Positions 41,470-50,122 of a stretch of 64,000 nt of DNA are shown here, one piece after another; the first letter of the stretch is position 1, and the number at the start of each line of letters is the position of its first letter. The translations under genes and the position numbers were made by a program. The stretch is from NCBI RefSeq assembly GCF_025938155.1, contig NZ_JAPCZG010000008.1, positions 120,706 to 184,705 of the forward strand, written 5' to 3'. The notes beneath the pieces were generated by a model. It did not search any database, was not told the origin of the DNA, and was given only the letters and a program-made list of their open reading frames with translations. Source of the DNA: Novosphingobium sp. KCTC 2891. GTDB taxonomy: Bacteria > Pseudomonadota > Alphaproteobacteria > Sphingomonadales > Sphingomonadaceae.

Positions 41470-43222
41470 TCTGCGCGCCGGAAAGGCCGGGGAACTGCGG
41501 CCAAAGCCCTTGCGCCAGCCCGATGCGGCTTTCCGAAGCGCCGCCGGCCTGCCGTTCGTACATCCAGTAATTGCGCATCACGATCGACACGTAACCGCGC
41601 GTTTCCCAATAGGGGATCGATTCCATCCACAGCAGCGGATCGCCCTTGTCCCGGATCTCGGCGTTCCAGCGGCCGATGGGCATCGGTCCGGCATTGTAGG
41701 CGGCGATCACCTTGGGCAGCAGCCCCTGCGTTTCCGGCCGGGCGCGCAGCTGCGAGAGATAGGTCTGGCCGAACGCCAGGTTCACGTCGGGCAGGTCGAG
41801 CTGCTTTTCGCGGCCCATCATCACCGGCTCCACCTTGGTCAGGTCGCGCGCGGTGCCGGGCAGCACCTGCATCAGCCCCTTGGCACCTGCCGGGCTGGTG
41901 ACGGCGGTGCGGAAATTCGATTCCTGCAACGAATGCGCAAACAGCAGCGCCGGATCGACCTTCCAGCCGTTGGCGGGCGTCCACTTCGGCGCGGGGAAGC
42001 GTGCGGCTTCGTCCGGGCGGGCACCGGCCGGCGCGTTATAGGCCATCCACAACTGGGTGGATGGCAGGCCGAGATCGCGGGCGAGGCGTGAAAGCGGGGC
42101 ATACTGGCCCGGCGCGCCGATGCGTGCCTGATAGCGCAGCACTTCGTCGGCCAGGCCATCTTCGCCCACTTCGGCCAGCTGCACCGCGATGCGCACGTTG
42201 TTCACGCTGCGCAGCGCCTGCCAGTCGCCATCGGAGAAATCGGGGGCGGCCGCCGGTGCGCTTTCGCGCAAGCCCAGCGCCTCGCCGGCGATCATGCCGT
42301 AAAGGGTGTCACGGCTGCGGGCAGCGGCGCGCAGCGAAGCGGCGACCTTTTCGGGCTTGCGGCAACGCAGCCATGCCCGGCTCGCCCAATAGCTTGCTGC
42401 GGAGGACAGTTCGGCATTGTTCGCCATGCCGCCGGCCTTCTCGAAGCTTTCGGCGGCGGCCACGCAATCGTCCATGCGCCACGCGGCAAGGCCGGCGGTC
42501 CACATCGCCTCTGCCACCCACGGGCCGGAGCCGGCGTCGAACGCCGAAAGCGAGATCGCGCGGGCGTTGGCGTCGTCGTTCTCGATATAGAACGCCCAGC
42601 CCACCTTCTGCCGCCACTCGGCGCGGGCCTCGGGCGACAGCGACGCATCGATGCCGTCGAGCAGCAGGCGTGCGCCCAGCGGATCGTCGTTCTTGATGCG
42701 GTCGTTGATGGCCAGCGCCACCGTATCGGGCATGGTGCCGTCGGCGATGGAGCGCGGCTTGATCCGCTTCGACAGCGTGGGCAGCGTGTAGAGCGCCTGC
42801 GTTGCTGGCAGCGTCACGGGAAGCGCGGTGGCCCCACGCTTCAGCGCGAGCCTGCCGACCTGTTCGGACCACGGCAGGTCCGGAGCCTGCGAAAGCAGGT
42901 CCGTCAGCGGCTGAAGCTCCACCTTGGGCGAGGTGGAGGCGAGATAGAATTGCGCCTTGGCCACGGCATGGAGCGGGCCATCGGCGCGCTGCGCGAACAT
43001 CTGCTGGACGGAAATCCAGTCCTCGCGCTCGATCGCGCCGAACAGCGCCTTGTAATAGGCGCGGTCATCCTGGCTCAGCAGCGAGGGCACCGCGGTGCGG
43101 TCGGCGCGGTTGCGGAAATAGTCCACGGCGGCGCTGTTGGCGTGCGCGGGCAGGGCAGCGGCAACCGCGAGGGTTGCAGCAAGTCCGGCCAGTGTCGCGC
43201 GGGTCTTTCCCCGGATCGTCAC
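41441..43222 (-). CDS. slt: Soluble lytic murein transglycosylase
   Basis: 593 residues with a signal peptide (LAGLAATLAVAAALPAHA) and a long helical superhelix of repeated hairpins (about 30-420), as in Slt70. The C-terminal lysozyme-like domain has the catalytic Glu in HSLQESNFRT, GAKGLMQVLPGTA and AAYNAGPMPIGRW. It cleaves periplasmic peptidoglycan to 1,6-anhydro products. The GTG at 43222 overlaps the previous stop (GTGA) and puts the signal peptide at the N terminus; an ATG at 43243 would add seven residues. Confidence 0.88.
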   Translation of the reverse strand: MTIRGKTRATLAGLAATLAVAAALPAHANSAAVDYFRNRADRTAVPSLLSQDDRAYYKALFGAIEREDWISVQQMFAQRADGPLHAVAKAQFYLASTSPKVELQPLTDLLSQAPDLPWSEQVGRLALKRGATALPVTLPATQALYTLPTLSKRIKPRSIADGTMPDTVALAINDRIKNDDPLGARLLLDGIDASLSPEARAEWRQKVGWAFYIENDDANARAISLSAFDAGSGPWVAEAMWTAGLAAWRMDDCVAAAESFEKAGGMANNAELSSAASYWASRAWLRCRKPEKVAASLRAAARSRDTLYGMIAGEALGLRESAPAAAPDFSDGDWQALRSVNNVRIAVQLAEVGEDGLADEVLRYQARIGAPGQYAPLSRLARDLGLPSTQLWMAYNAPAGARPDEAARFPAPKWTPANGWKVDPALLFAHSLQESNFRTAVTSPAGAKGLMQVLPGTARDLTKVEPVMMGREKQLDLPDVNLAFGQTYLSQLRARPETQGLLPKVIAAYNAGPMPIGRWNAEIRDKGDPLLWMESIPYWETRGYVSIVMRNYWMYERQAGGASESRIGLAQGLWPQFPGLSGAQNVRIASRGN

Positions 43223-43986
43223 GCTTGTTCTGTCCCCGTCCATTCCAGCCAGCGATTCCACAGGCTTGCCTTGAAAGCGGGTTTCGCCAGCAGGGCTTCC
43301 AGATCGTATGTGGAAATCGCCGGAACGCTGCCCCCGTCATGGTTAAACGCGCGTAAATCCGAACGCTTATGCGTCGAATCGTTGTCAAGAAGCGTTGAAA
43401 CGAGAGATCTGCCGAAAACCAGCAAGCGGCGGGGTTGGGCCAGCGCGACGTGATGAGCCAGCACGTCGCCGAGCCGTCGGCTCGCCAGATCGGCCCAGTC
43501 CGGCACTGCGATTCGCGCCGGCAGCACCGAGGTGAGGTAGGTCCGGTCCCGCGACAGGTCCATCGCCGCCAGCATCGCATCGAGCATTTTTCCGCCGCGC
43601 CCGCTCAGCAGCCGCTCGGAATCCTCCTCCTCGGGCATGGCGACCAGCACCATCAATTCGGCTTCGGCCGGTCCTGCGGGAGGCACCCGTCGCGCACCCG
43701 CCGGGGCCAGTGAAGGCTCCGCCATCCACCATGCGGCAAAGCCCGCGAGTTCGCTCGGCCAGCCGGCCCGATCGGCGCCGATCGGGGGAATTGCCGCTAC
43801 GACTTCGGCCTCTGCCATGGCCTTGCGCTGGGCCGGGGTGGGGGGCACCACCGGGCGCGATGCGGCCAGCCAGTCCTGAGGGTCATCCACGAAGGCGCAA
43901 TCCACCCCCGCGTCGCGCCACCAGTCCAGCGCGGCGCCCAACGCCTCGGTCCATTGGCCGGGTTGTTCGAGGCTCCCGCCACTCAC
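43219..43986 (-). CDS. Uracil-DNA glycosylase superfamily-like protein, catalytic motifs degenerate
   Basis: About 255 residues. The C-terminal 150 have the order of a family 4-like uracil-DNA glycosylase: a beta strand LMVLVAMPEEEDSE in place of the GEAPG motif, GGKMLDAMLAAM, TYLTSVLPARI, LLVFGRSLVSTLL, and NHDGGSVPAISTYDLEAL where active enzymes carry H-P-S. The iron-sulfur cysteines of family 4 are absent. Activity is therefore doubtful. The start is uncertain: the GTG at 43986 is the most plausible, as no in-frame ATG fits. It leads the tightly overlapping slt-moaB unit. Confidence 0.6.
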   Translation of the reverse strand: MSGGSLEQPGQWTEALGAALDWWRDAGVDCAFVDDPQDWLAASRPVVPPTPAQRKAMAEAEVVAAIPPIGADRAGWPSELAGFAAWWMAEPSLAPAGARRVPPAGPAEAELMVLVAMPEEEDSERLLSGRGGKMLDAMLAAMDLSRDRTYLTSVLPARIAVPDWADLASRRLGDVLAHHVALAQPRRLLVFGRSLVSTLLDNDSTHKRSDLRAFNHDGGSVPAISTYDLEALLAKPAFKASLWNRWLEWTGTEQA

Positions 43987-44086
43987 CTGTCTAAATGTCC
44001 AATCACTCTGGCGGTATTGACCTTGTCCGCGCCAGCTTTCAAGGCGGATGGGATATTCAACAGAGCAATTGGTCGGAGCCAGGGGA

Positions 44087-45736
44087 ATGAGCGAACGGGA
44101 ATCGATGCCGTACGACGTCGTGATCGTCGGGGGCGGTCCGGCGGGATTGGCAGCATCCATCCGCCTCAAGCAGGTCAATCCGGACCTATCGGTCTGCGTG
44201 CTCGAAAAGGGCTCGGAGATCGGCGCGCACATCCTTTCGGGCGCGGTGGTCGATCCCAAGGCGCTGGACGAACTGCTGCCGGAATGGCGCGATATGGGCT
44301 GCCCGATGGCGGAAACCCCGGTGACCGACAACTGGCACTGGGTGCTGGGCCGCAAGGGCAAGATGTCGATCCCGCACTGGCCGATGCCTCCGTTCATGTC
44401 GAACGACGGCAACTATACCGGCAGCCTTGGCAACCTGTGCCGCTGGCTCGGCGAACAGGCGATGGAGCTGGGGGTTGAAATCTTCCCCGGATTCGCCGCG
44501 GCCGAAGTGCTGTTCGACGAAAACGGCGCCGTCATGGGCGTCGCCACCGGCGACATGGGCGTGGGCAAGGACGGCGAGAAGAAGCCCGACTACCAGCCCG
44601 GCATGGAACTCCACGCCAAGTACACCCTCTTTGCAGAGGGCGCGCGCGGACACCTGACCAAGCGCCTGAAGGCGCATTTCGACCTCGAAGCCGATTGCGA
44701 GCCGCAGGTCTACGGCATCGGCATCAAGGAGCTGTGGGACATCGATCCCGACAAGCACGTTCCCGGCCGCGTGATTCACACGCAGGGCTGGCCGCTTTCG
44801 GAATCGAACACCTGGGGCGGTGGTTTCCTCTACCACCAGGCGAACAACCAGGTCGCGCTCGGCTTCGTCACCGCACTCGATTACGCCAACCCCTATGTCT
44901 ATCCGTTCGAGGAATTCCAGCGCTGGAAGCAGCACCCGGAAATCCGCGCGATTCTCGAAGGTGGCCGCCGCGTGTCCTACGGCGCGCGCGCGATCAACGA
45001 AGGCGGCTGGCAGTCTGTGCCCAAGCTGGCGTTCCCGGGCGGCGCGCTGATCGGTTGCTCGGCCGGCTTCGTCAACGTGCCCCGCATCAAGGGCAGCCAC
45101 ACCGCGATGAAGAGCGGGATGCTCGCTGCGGAAGCGATTTCCGCCGCCATCGCGTCGGGCCGTGAAAAGGACGAGATGGGCGAATACGACGCCGCCGTCC
45201 GCGACAGCTGGATCGCCAAGGAACTGAAGAAGGTCCAGAATGCGCAGCCGCTGATTGCCAAGTTCGGCGGCGAGCTGGGCACGGTGCTGGCAGGTGCGGA
45301 CATGTGGCTGCGCCAGCTGGTCGGCTTCGGCATTTCCAAGCCGCTCAAGCATCACCGCGACAGCGAGGCGACCCAGCGCGCCGATCTGTTCAAGCCGATC
45401 CAGTATCCCAAGCCCGATGGCGTGATCAGCTTCGACCGCCTGACCAGCGTGTCGTTCTCCTACACCAACCACGAGGAAGACCAGCCGTGCCACCTCGTGC
45501 TCAAGGACCCGACGGTGCCGACGCGGATCAACCTGCCGATCTACGCAGGACCGGAACAGCGGTACTGCCCTGCGGGCGTCTATGAGTTCGTCGGCGTGGA
45601 AGAAGGCGCGCCGCGTCTTCAGATCAACGCCCAGAACTGCGTCCACTGCAAGACCTGCGACATCAAGGACGTGACCCAGAACATCGAATGGGTCACGCCC
45701 GAAGGCGGCGGCGGCCCGAACTACCCGAACATGTGA
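44087..45736 (+). CDS. Electron transfer flavoprotein-ubiquinone oxidoreductase
   Basis: 549 residues, the standard ETF-QO size. FAD motif VVIVGGGPAGLAASIRLKQ, the SGAVVDPKALDELLPEW segment, the ubiquinone-binding region, and a C-terminal [4Fe-4S] cluster in NCVHCKTCDIKDVTQNI. It passes electrons from electron transfer flavoprotein (fatty and amino acid oxidation) to ubiquinone at the inner membrane. The ATG at 44087 (MSERESMPYD) is used; the ATG at 44105 with GGGA upstream is an alternative. Confidence 0.95.
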   Translation: MSERESMPYDVVIVGGGPAGLAASIRLKQVNPDLSVCVLEKGSEIGAHILSGAVVDPKALDELLPEWRDMGCPMAETPVTDNWHWVLGRKGKMSIPHWPMPPFMSNDGNYTGSLGNLCRWLGEQAMELGVEIFPGFAAAEVLFDENGAVMGVATGDMGVGKDGEKKPDYQPGMELHAKYTLFAEGARGHLTKRLKAHFDLEADCEPQVYGIGIKELWDIDPDKHVPGRVIHTQGWPLSESNTWGGGFLYHQANNQVALGFVTALDYANPYVYPFEEFQRWKQHPEIRAILEGGRRVSYGARAINEGGWQSVPKLAFPGGALIGCSAGFVNVPRIKGSHTAMKSGMLAAEAISAAIASGREKDEMGEYDAAVRDSWIAKELKKVQNAQPLIAKFGGELGTVLAGADMWLRQLVGFGISKPLKHHRDSEATQRADLFKPIQYPKPDGVISFDRLTSVSFSYTNHEEDQPCHLVLKDPTVPTRINLPIYAGPEQRYCPAGVYEFVGVEEGAPRLQINAQNCVHCKTCDIKDVTQNIEWVTPEGGGGPNYPNM

Positions 45737-45761
45737 TCTTCGGCCCCAGGGGCGGAGAAAG

Positions 45762-45800
45762 GCGAGGCGCCGGGGCTTGCTCCGGCGCCTCGCTCGTTTC
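45762..45800 (+). terminator. Hairpin terminator after the ETF-QO gene
   Basis: A perfect 12-bp stem (GCGAGGCGCCGG, 45762-45773, with its complement at 45782-45793) closes an eight-base loop. It is followed by TCGTTTC, a weak U-tract, 25 bases after the stop. It lies just ahead of ispE and may attenuate read-through. Confidence 0.6.
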
Positions 45801-45812
45801 AGGAAGCAGCCG

Positions 45813-46616
45813 ATGAGTCTTTCCCAAACCGCTTACGCCAAGATCAATCTCGCGCTCCACGTGCGCCGCCGCCGCGCGGACGGCTATCACGAACTGGAAA
45901 CGCTGTTCGCCTTCGTCGATGCGGGAGATGAACTGACGGCGCGGCCTTCGCCTCAGGACCGGCTCCATGTAACCGGCGAATTTGCCGGCACGCTCGACGA
46001 TCCCTTCGGCAACATCGTGGCCAAGGCGCTGTCGGCCCTGCCGCACGGGCAGGGCTGGGACGTCACGCTCGACAAGCGGCTGCCCGTCGCGGCGGGCCTT
46101 GGCGGCGGCTCGGCCGATGCCGGCGCGGTGTTCCGGATGGTCCGCGATGCCCACGGGTTGCCGGATGACTGGCACCAACGCGCCGCGCGGCTGGGTGCCG
46201 ATGTTCCCGCTTGCGTCGAAAGCGTCGCCTGCATCGGGCGCGGCACCGGCACCGAACTGGAACCCGTCGCCAACGATCTGGCCGGCGCGCCCGTGCTGCT
46301 GGTCAATCCGCGCATCCCGTTGCCCACCGGCCCGGTGTTCAAGGGCTGGGACGGGGTGGACCGCGGCCCCATGCCCCAGGGCAACTTGCGCACCATCGCA
46401 CGCGAGGGCCGCAACGATCTCGAAGCACCCGCGCTCGCGCTGGTGCCGCAGATCGGCGATGTCCTCGACGCGCTTGCCGACAGCGGCGCGTGGCTCGCAC
46501 GGATGAGCGGCTCGGGCGCCACCTGCTTCGCGCTTTACGATACGGCCCGGCAGCGCGATGCCGCGAAGGCCGCCATGCCCGCGGCGTGGTGGACTCTGGC
46601 CGGGAGCCTGCGCTGA
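45813..46616 (+). CDS. ispE: 4-diphosphocytidyl-2-C-methyl-D-erythritol kinase
   Basis: 267 residues, GHMP kinase fold. AYAKINLALHVRRRRADGYH is the N-terminal IspE block, LPVAAGLGGGSADAGAVF the ATP-binding GHMP motif (about 90-107), and ARMSGSGATCFALY the C-terminal motif 3. It phosphorylates CDP-methylerythritol in the non-mevalonate isoprenoid pathway. AGGAAG lies upstream of the ATG at 45813. Its stop overlaps the next start (TGATG). Confidence 0.94.
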   Translation: MSLSQTAYAKINLALHVRRRRADGYHELETLFAFVDAGDELTARPSPQDRLHVTGEFAGTLDDPFGNIVAKALSALPHGQGWDVTLDKRLPVAAGLGGGSADAGAVFRMVRDAHGLPDDWHQRAARLGADVPACVESVACIGRGTGTELEPVANDLAGAPVLLVNPRIPLPTGPVFKGWDGVDRGPMPQGNLRTIAREGRNDLEAPALALVPQIGDVLDALADSGAWLARMSGSGATCFALYDTARQRDAAKAAMPAAWWTLAGSLR

Positions 46617-47341
46617 TGGACCACGAAGCCTACCGCCTGATCGGCAGCCCTCGCTTTGGCGGCATCCTCGTCGTCTCCGACCACGCCTCGAACCGCGTCC
46701 CGGAAGACATCGACCTCGGCATCGCGCCGGACTTGCTCACCCAGCACGTTGCCATCGACATCGGCGTCGGTGCCATTGCCGAGCGCATGGCGCAGCGCCC
46801 CGGCACGGCCGCGTTCCTCGGCAATGTCAGCCGGCTGGTCTGCGACTTCAACCGCGACGAGCACCTGCCCACCGTCGTCCCCATCGCCAGCGATGGCCAC
46901 GCCATCCCCGGCAACGCGCTCGATCACGCCGGCCACGAAGCCCGGCTCGCGCGCTTCTTCCGGCCTTATCACGAGGCGCTCGCCGCCACGATCGAGGCCG
47001 CGCCGCCGTCGCTGATCCTCTCGCTGCACAGCTTCACCCCGCGCCTCGCCAGCAGCGAGGAACCGCGTCCGTGGCATGTCGGCGTGCTCTACAATGCGGA
47101 CGAGCGCGCGGCCCGTATCGCTATTCCGCTGCTCGAAGCCGAAGGGCTGATCGTGGGTGATCAGCAGCCCTATTCGGGCAAGCTGCTCAATGCGACGATG
47201 AACCGCCATGCCGAGGCCGATGGCCGGCCCTATCTTGGCGTCGAAGTGCGCCAGGACCTGATCGGCGACGAAGCGGGACAGGCCGAATGGGCGGAGGGCC
47301 TTGCCCGCATCGCGAACGCGGTCGCGATCTCGATTGCCTGA
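46616..47341 (+). CDS. N-formylglutamate amidohydrolase family protein
   Basis: 241 residues. The family is recognisable from LVVSDHASNRVPEDIDLG, HVAIDIGVGAIAERMA, VCDFNRDEH, SLHSFTPRL and the C-terminal VEVRQDLIGDEAGQAEWAE. It is a zinc-dependent hydrolase of the HutG/FGase type, but no histidine-degradation genes are nearby, so the actual substrate is open. It is translationally coupled to ispE by a one-base overlap. Confidence 0.87.
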   Translation: MDHEAYRLIGSPRFGGILVVSDHASNRVPEDIDLGIAPDLLTQHVAIDIGVGAIAERMAQRPGTAAFLGNVSRLVCDFNRDEHLPTVVPIASDGHAIPGNALDHAGHEARLARFFRPYHEALAATIEAAPPSLILSLHSFTPRLASSEEPRPWHVGVLYNADERAARIAIPLLEAEGLIVGDQQPYSGKLLNATMNRHAEADGRPYLGVEVRQDLIGDEAGQAEWAEGLARIANAVAISIA

Positions 47342-47434
47342 ACCTCTGTGCCCCTTTCAAATTAATAAAGTCTAATATAGCTTGCCCTCAGCGCTGCGCC
47401 CCCACGCAGCCAAATAACAGCAGGAGCAAGGCAC

Positions 47435-47803
47435 ATGGTCCACGATTGGCAGGAAATGGCGCGCAATCTTTCGGGCGCGATCAAGCAGGTGCGTCAGGGA
47501 ACGCCCGACGTGATGAAGGCGTTTTCCCAGATGGCGCAGTCCGCCACCGTCGATGGCGCTCTCGATGCGCGGACCAAGGAACTCATCGCGCTGGGTATCG
47601 CGGTCGCCATCCGCTGCGATGGCTGCGTGGCGTTCCACGCGCAGGCCGCGGTCAAGCACGGCGCAACGCGAGAGGAAGTGATGGAGACGATGGGCATGGC
47701 GCTCTACATGGGGGCAGGACCCAGCCTGATGTATGCGGCACAGGCGGTCGAGGCCTATGACCAGTTCGCCGCCGCGGCGGTCACGCCTACCGAAACGGCT
47801 TGA
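47435..47803 (+). CDS. Carboxymuconolactone decarboxylase/AhpD-like protein
   Basis: 122 residues, all-helical AhpD fold. The redox motif is CxxC in RCDGCVAFHAQAAVKHGAT, with the preceding KELIALGIAVAIRC. Such CxxC members act as alkylhydroperoxidases or thiol peroxidases rather than lactone decarboxylases. The ATG has CAGGAG nine bases upstream. The gap before it (47342-47434) is unusually AT-rich and contains TAATAT (47373-47378), possibly a -10 element, but no matching -35. Confidence 0.85.
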   Translation: MVHDWQEMARNLSGAIKQVRQGTPDVMKAFSQMAQSATVDGALDARTKELIALGIAVAIRCDGCVAFHAQAAVKHGATREEVMETMGMALYMGAGPSLMYAAQAVEAYDQFAAAAVTPTETA

Positions 47804-47901
47804 CGATCGTCGCAAAATTAACCTTCGACGGGTGACGATTGCTGGGGTAGGGCGCATTCGGTCGCAAACCCGAACAAGCCCTCAACTTCGGAGCAGTCGT
47901 C

Positions 47902-49761
47902 ATGCCCGCCTATCGTTCTCGCACCACCACCCATGGCCGCAACATGGCAGGCGCGCGCGGGCTCTGGCGGGCCACCGGCATGAAGGACAGCGATTTCGGC
48001 AAGCCGATCATCGCGGTCGTCAATTCGTTCACGCAGTTCGTGCCGGGCCACGTCCACCTCAAGGACCTGGGCCAGATGGTCGCGCGCGAGATCGAGGCCG
48101 CCGGCGGCGTCGCCAAGGAATTCAACACCATCGCGGTCGATGACGGGATCGCGATGGGCCACGACGGGATGCTCTATTCGCTCCCCAGCCGCGACCTGAT
48201 CGCCGACAGCGTCGAATACATGGTCAACGCGCACTGCGCCGATGCGATGGTCTGCATCTCCAACTGCGACAAGATCACGCCGGGCATGCTGATGGCTGCG
48301 CTGCGTATCAACATCCCGGTGGTGTTCGTCTCGGGCGGGCCGATGGAAGCCGGCAAGGTCGTGCTGCGCGGCAAGGAAACGGCGCTCGATCTCGTCGATG
48401 CGATGGTTGCCGCCGCCGACGACAAGTACACCGACGAGGAAGTCGAGACGATCGAGCGCTCGGCGTGCCCCACCTGCGGGTCGTGCAGCGGCATGTTCAC
48501 CGCCAATTCGATGAACTGCCTGACCGAAGCGCTCGGCCTGTCGCTGCCGGGCAATGGTTCCACGCTCGCCACGCACGGCGATCGCAAGCGCCTGTTCCTT
48601 GAAGCCGGCCGCCTCGTGGTCGACTTGTGCAAGCGCTATTACGAGCAGGACGATGAAAGCGCGCTGCCGCGTTCCATCGCCACGTTCGAAGCGTTCGAGA
48701 ACGCCATGAGCCTCGACATCGCGATGGGCGGCTCGACCAATACCGTGCTGCACCTGCTGGCCGCGGCGCACGAAGCCGGCGTGAATTTCACCATGACCGA
48801 CATCGACCGGCTTTCGCGCCGTGTCCCGTGCCTGTCGAAGGTCGCGCCCGCGAAGAGCGACGTCCACATGGAAGACGTCCACCGCGCGGGCGGCATCTTT
48901 GCCATCCTGGGCGAGCTGGACCGTGCCGGACTGCTCCACACCCATCTGCCCACCGTCCACAGCAAGACGCTGGCCGACGGGCTGAACCTCTGGGACATCA
49001 AGCGCACCAACGCGCCCAGCGTGCAGGAATTCTTCAAGGCGGCCCCCGGCGGCGTGCCGACGCAAGTGGCCTTCAGCCAGGATCGCCGCTGGACCGAACT
49101 GGACCTCGACCGTGAAAACGGCGTGATCCGCTCGGCCGACCATGCCTTCAGCAAGGACGGCGGCCTCGCCGTGCTCACCGGCAACGTCGCGCTCGACGGC
49201 TGCATCGTCAAGACGGCGGGCGTGGACGAATCCATCCTGAAGTTCACCGGCCCGGCCGTGGTGTTCGAAAGCCAGGACGCAGCGGTCACCGGCATCCTCA
49301 CCGGCCAGGTCAAGGCGGGCGACGTCGTGGTCATCCGCTATGAAGGGCCGAAGGGCGGGCCGGGCATGCAGGAAATGCTCTACCCCACCAGCTACATCAA
49401 GTCGAAGGGCTTGGGGGCTGCCTGCGCGCTGCTCACCGACGGGCGCTTCTCGGGCGGCACCTCGGGCCTGTCCATCGGCCACGTCTCGCCCGAAGCGGCC
49501 GAGGGCGGCGTCATCGGGCTGGTGGAGAACGGCGACGTGATCGCCATCGACATCCCGGGCCGCTCGATCACGTTGCAGGTGGCGGAAGACGAACTCGCCC
49601 GCCGCCGCGCGGCGATGGACGAGAAGGGCTGGCATCCGGTCAAGGAACGCCCGCGCAAGGTCTCGGTCGCGCTTCAGGCCTATGCTGCGATGACCACCAG
49701 CGCCGCGCGCGGCGCGGTGCGCGACCTGTCGCAGCTCAAGGGCGCTAATGCGAAGGGCTGA
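47902..49761 (+). CDS. ilvD: Dihydroxy-acid dehydratase
   Basis: 619 residues, E. coli-type length. Cluster-ligand cysteines lie in [10 protein letters not shown] and [16 protein letters not shown], with [20 protein letters not shown] ahead of them and the C-terminal [20 protein letters not shown]. It makes the 2-oxo acids of the valine, isoleucine and leucine pathways. It carries the E. coli-type Fe-S motifs and is presumably oxygen-sensitive. Its 3' end overlaps the following lipoprotein gene by 14 bases. Confidence 0.96.
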   Translation: MPAYRSRTTTHGRNMAGARGLWRATGMKDSDFGKPIIAVVNSFTQFVPGHVHLKDLGQMVAREIEAAGGVAKEFNTIAVDDGIAMGHDGMLYSLPSRDLIADSVEYMVNAHCADAMVCISNCDKITPGMLMAALRINIPVVFVSGGPMEAGKVVLRGKETALDLVDAMVAAADDKYTDEEVETIERSACPTCGSCSGMFTANSMNCLTEALGLSLPGNGSTLATHGDRKRLFLEAGRLVVDLCKRYYEQDDESALPRSIATFEAFENAMSLDIAMGGSTNTVLHLLAAAHEAGVNFTMTDIDRLSRRVPCLSKVAPAKSDVHMEDVHRAGGIFAILGELDRAGLLHTHLPTVHSKTLADGLNLWDIKRTNAPSVQEFFKAAPGGVPTQVAFSQDRRWTELDLDRENGVIRSADHAFSKDGGLAVLTGNVALDGCIVKTAGVDESILKFTGPAVVFESQDAAVTGILTGQVKAGDVVVIRYEGPKGGPGMQEMLYPTSYIKSKGLGAACALLTDGRFSGGTSGLSIGHVSPEAAEGGVIGLVENGDVIAIDIPGRSITLQVAEDELARRRAAMDEKGWHPVKERPRKVSVALQAYAAMTTSAARGAVRDLSQLKGANAKG

Positions 49762-50122
49762 GGCCCTTCTCCTGGCCGCTGCGCTGGCGGGCCTGCTCGC
49801 CGGCTGCTCGCGCGGCGGCGAGGACGCGCTGCCCCAGCGCAAGATCGATTGCGCGCTTGGCGGGGCAAACGCCTTTGCACCCGACTGCGCGGTGGAGGAG
49901 GCGGTCCAGCGCGGACGTGCCCTCCTCATCGTCTTTGACAAGGCGGGCGGTTTCCGCCGCTTCGAGAAAGTGGCAGACGGGCGCGGGGTGATCTCCGCCG
50001 ACGGGGTGGAAGAAACCACCGTCCAATGGATTCCTGATGGTCGGCTCGAAGTGACCGTCGGCCAGGATCGCTACCGTTTTCCCGCCAAGGTGAAGCCTGA
50101 ACCCGATGCCCCGAAGCCGTGA
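49748..50122 (+). CDS. Small lipoprotein of unknown function
   Basis: 124 residues. A lipoprotein signal peptide with lipobox LLAGC (Cys at about 20) is followed by SRGGED, then two further cysteines ([14 protein letters not shown]) that could form a disulfide, and a beta-rich domain ending in a Pro/Lys tail. The family is not recognised. The residue after the lipobox Cys is Ser, so outer-membrane sorting is possible. It overlaps ilvD by 14 bases and the next gene by 17 bases. Confidence 0.75.
   Translation: MRRAEALLLAAALAGLLAGCSRGGEDALPQRKIDCALGGANAFAPDCAVEEAVQRGRALLIVFDKAGGFRRFEKVADGRGVISADGVEETTVQWIPDGRLEVTVGQDRYRFPAKVKPEPDAPKP

Noticed and set aside
45762..45800. The hairpin before ispE as a riboswitch
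   Set aside because: It is a single simple stem without conserved loops, so a terminator or attenuator is the plainer reading.
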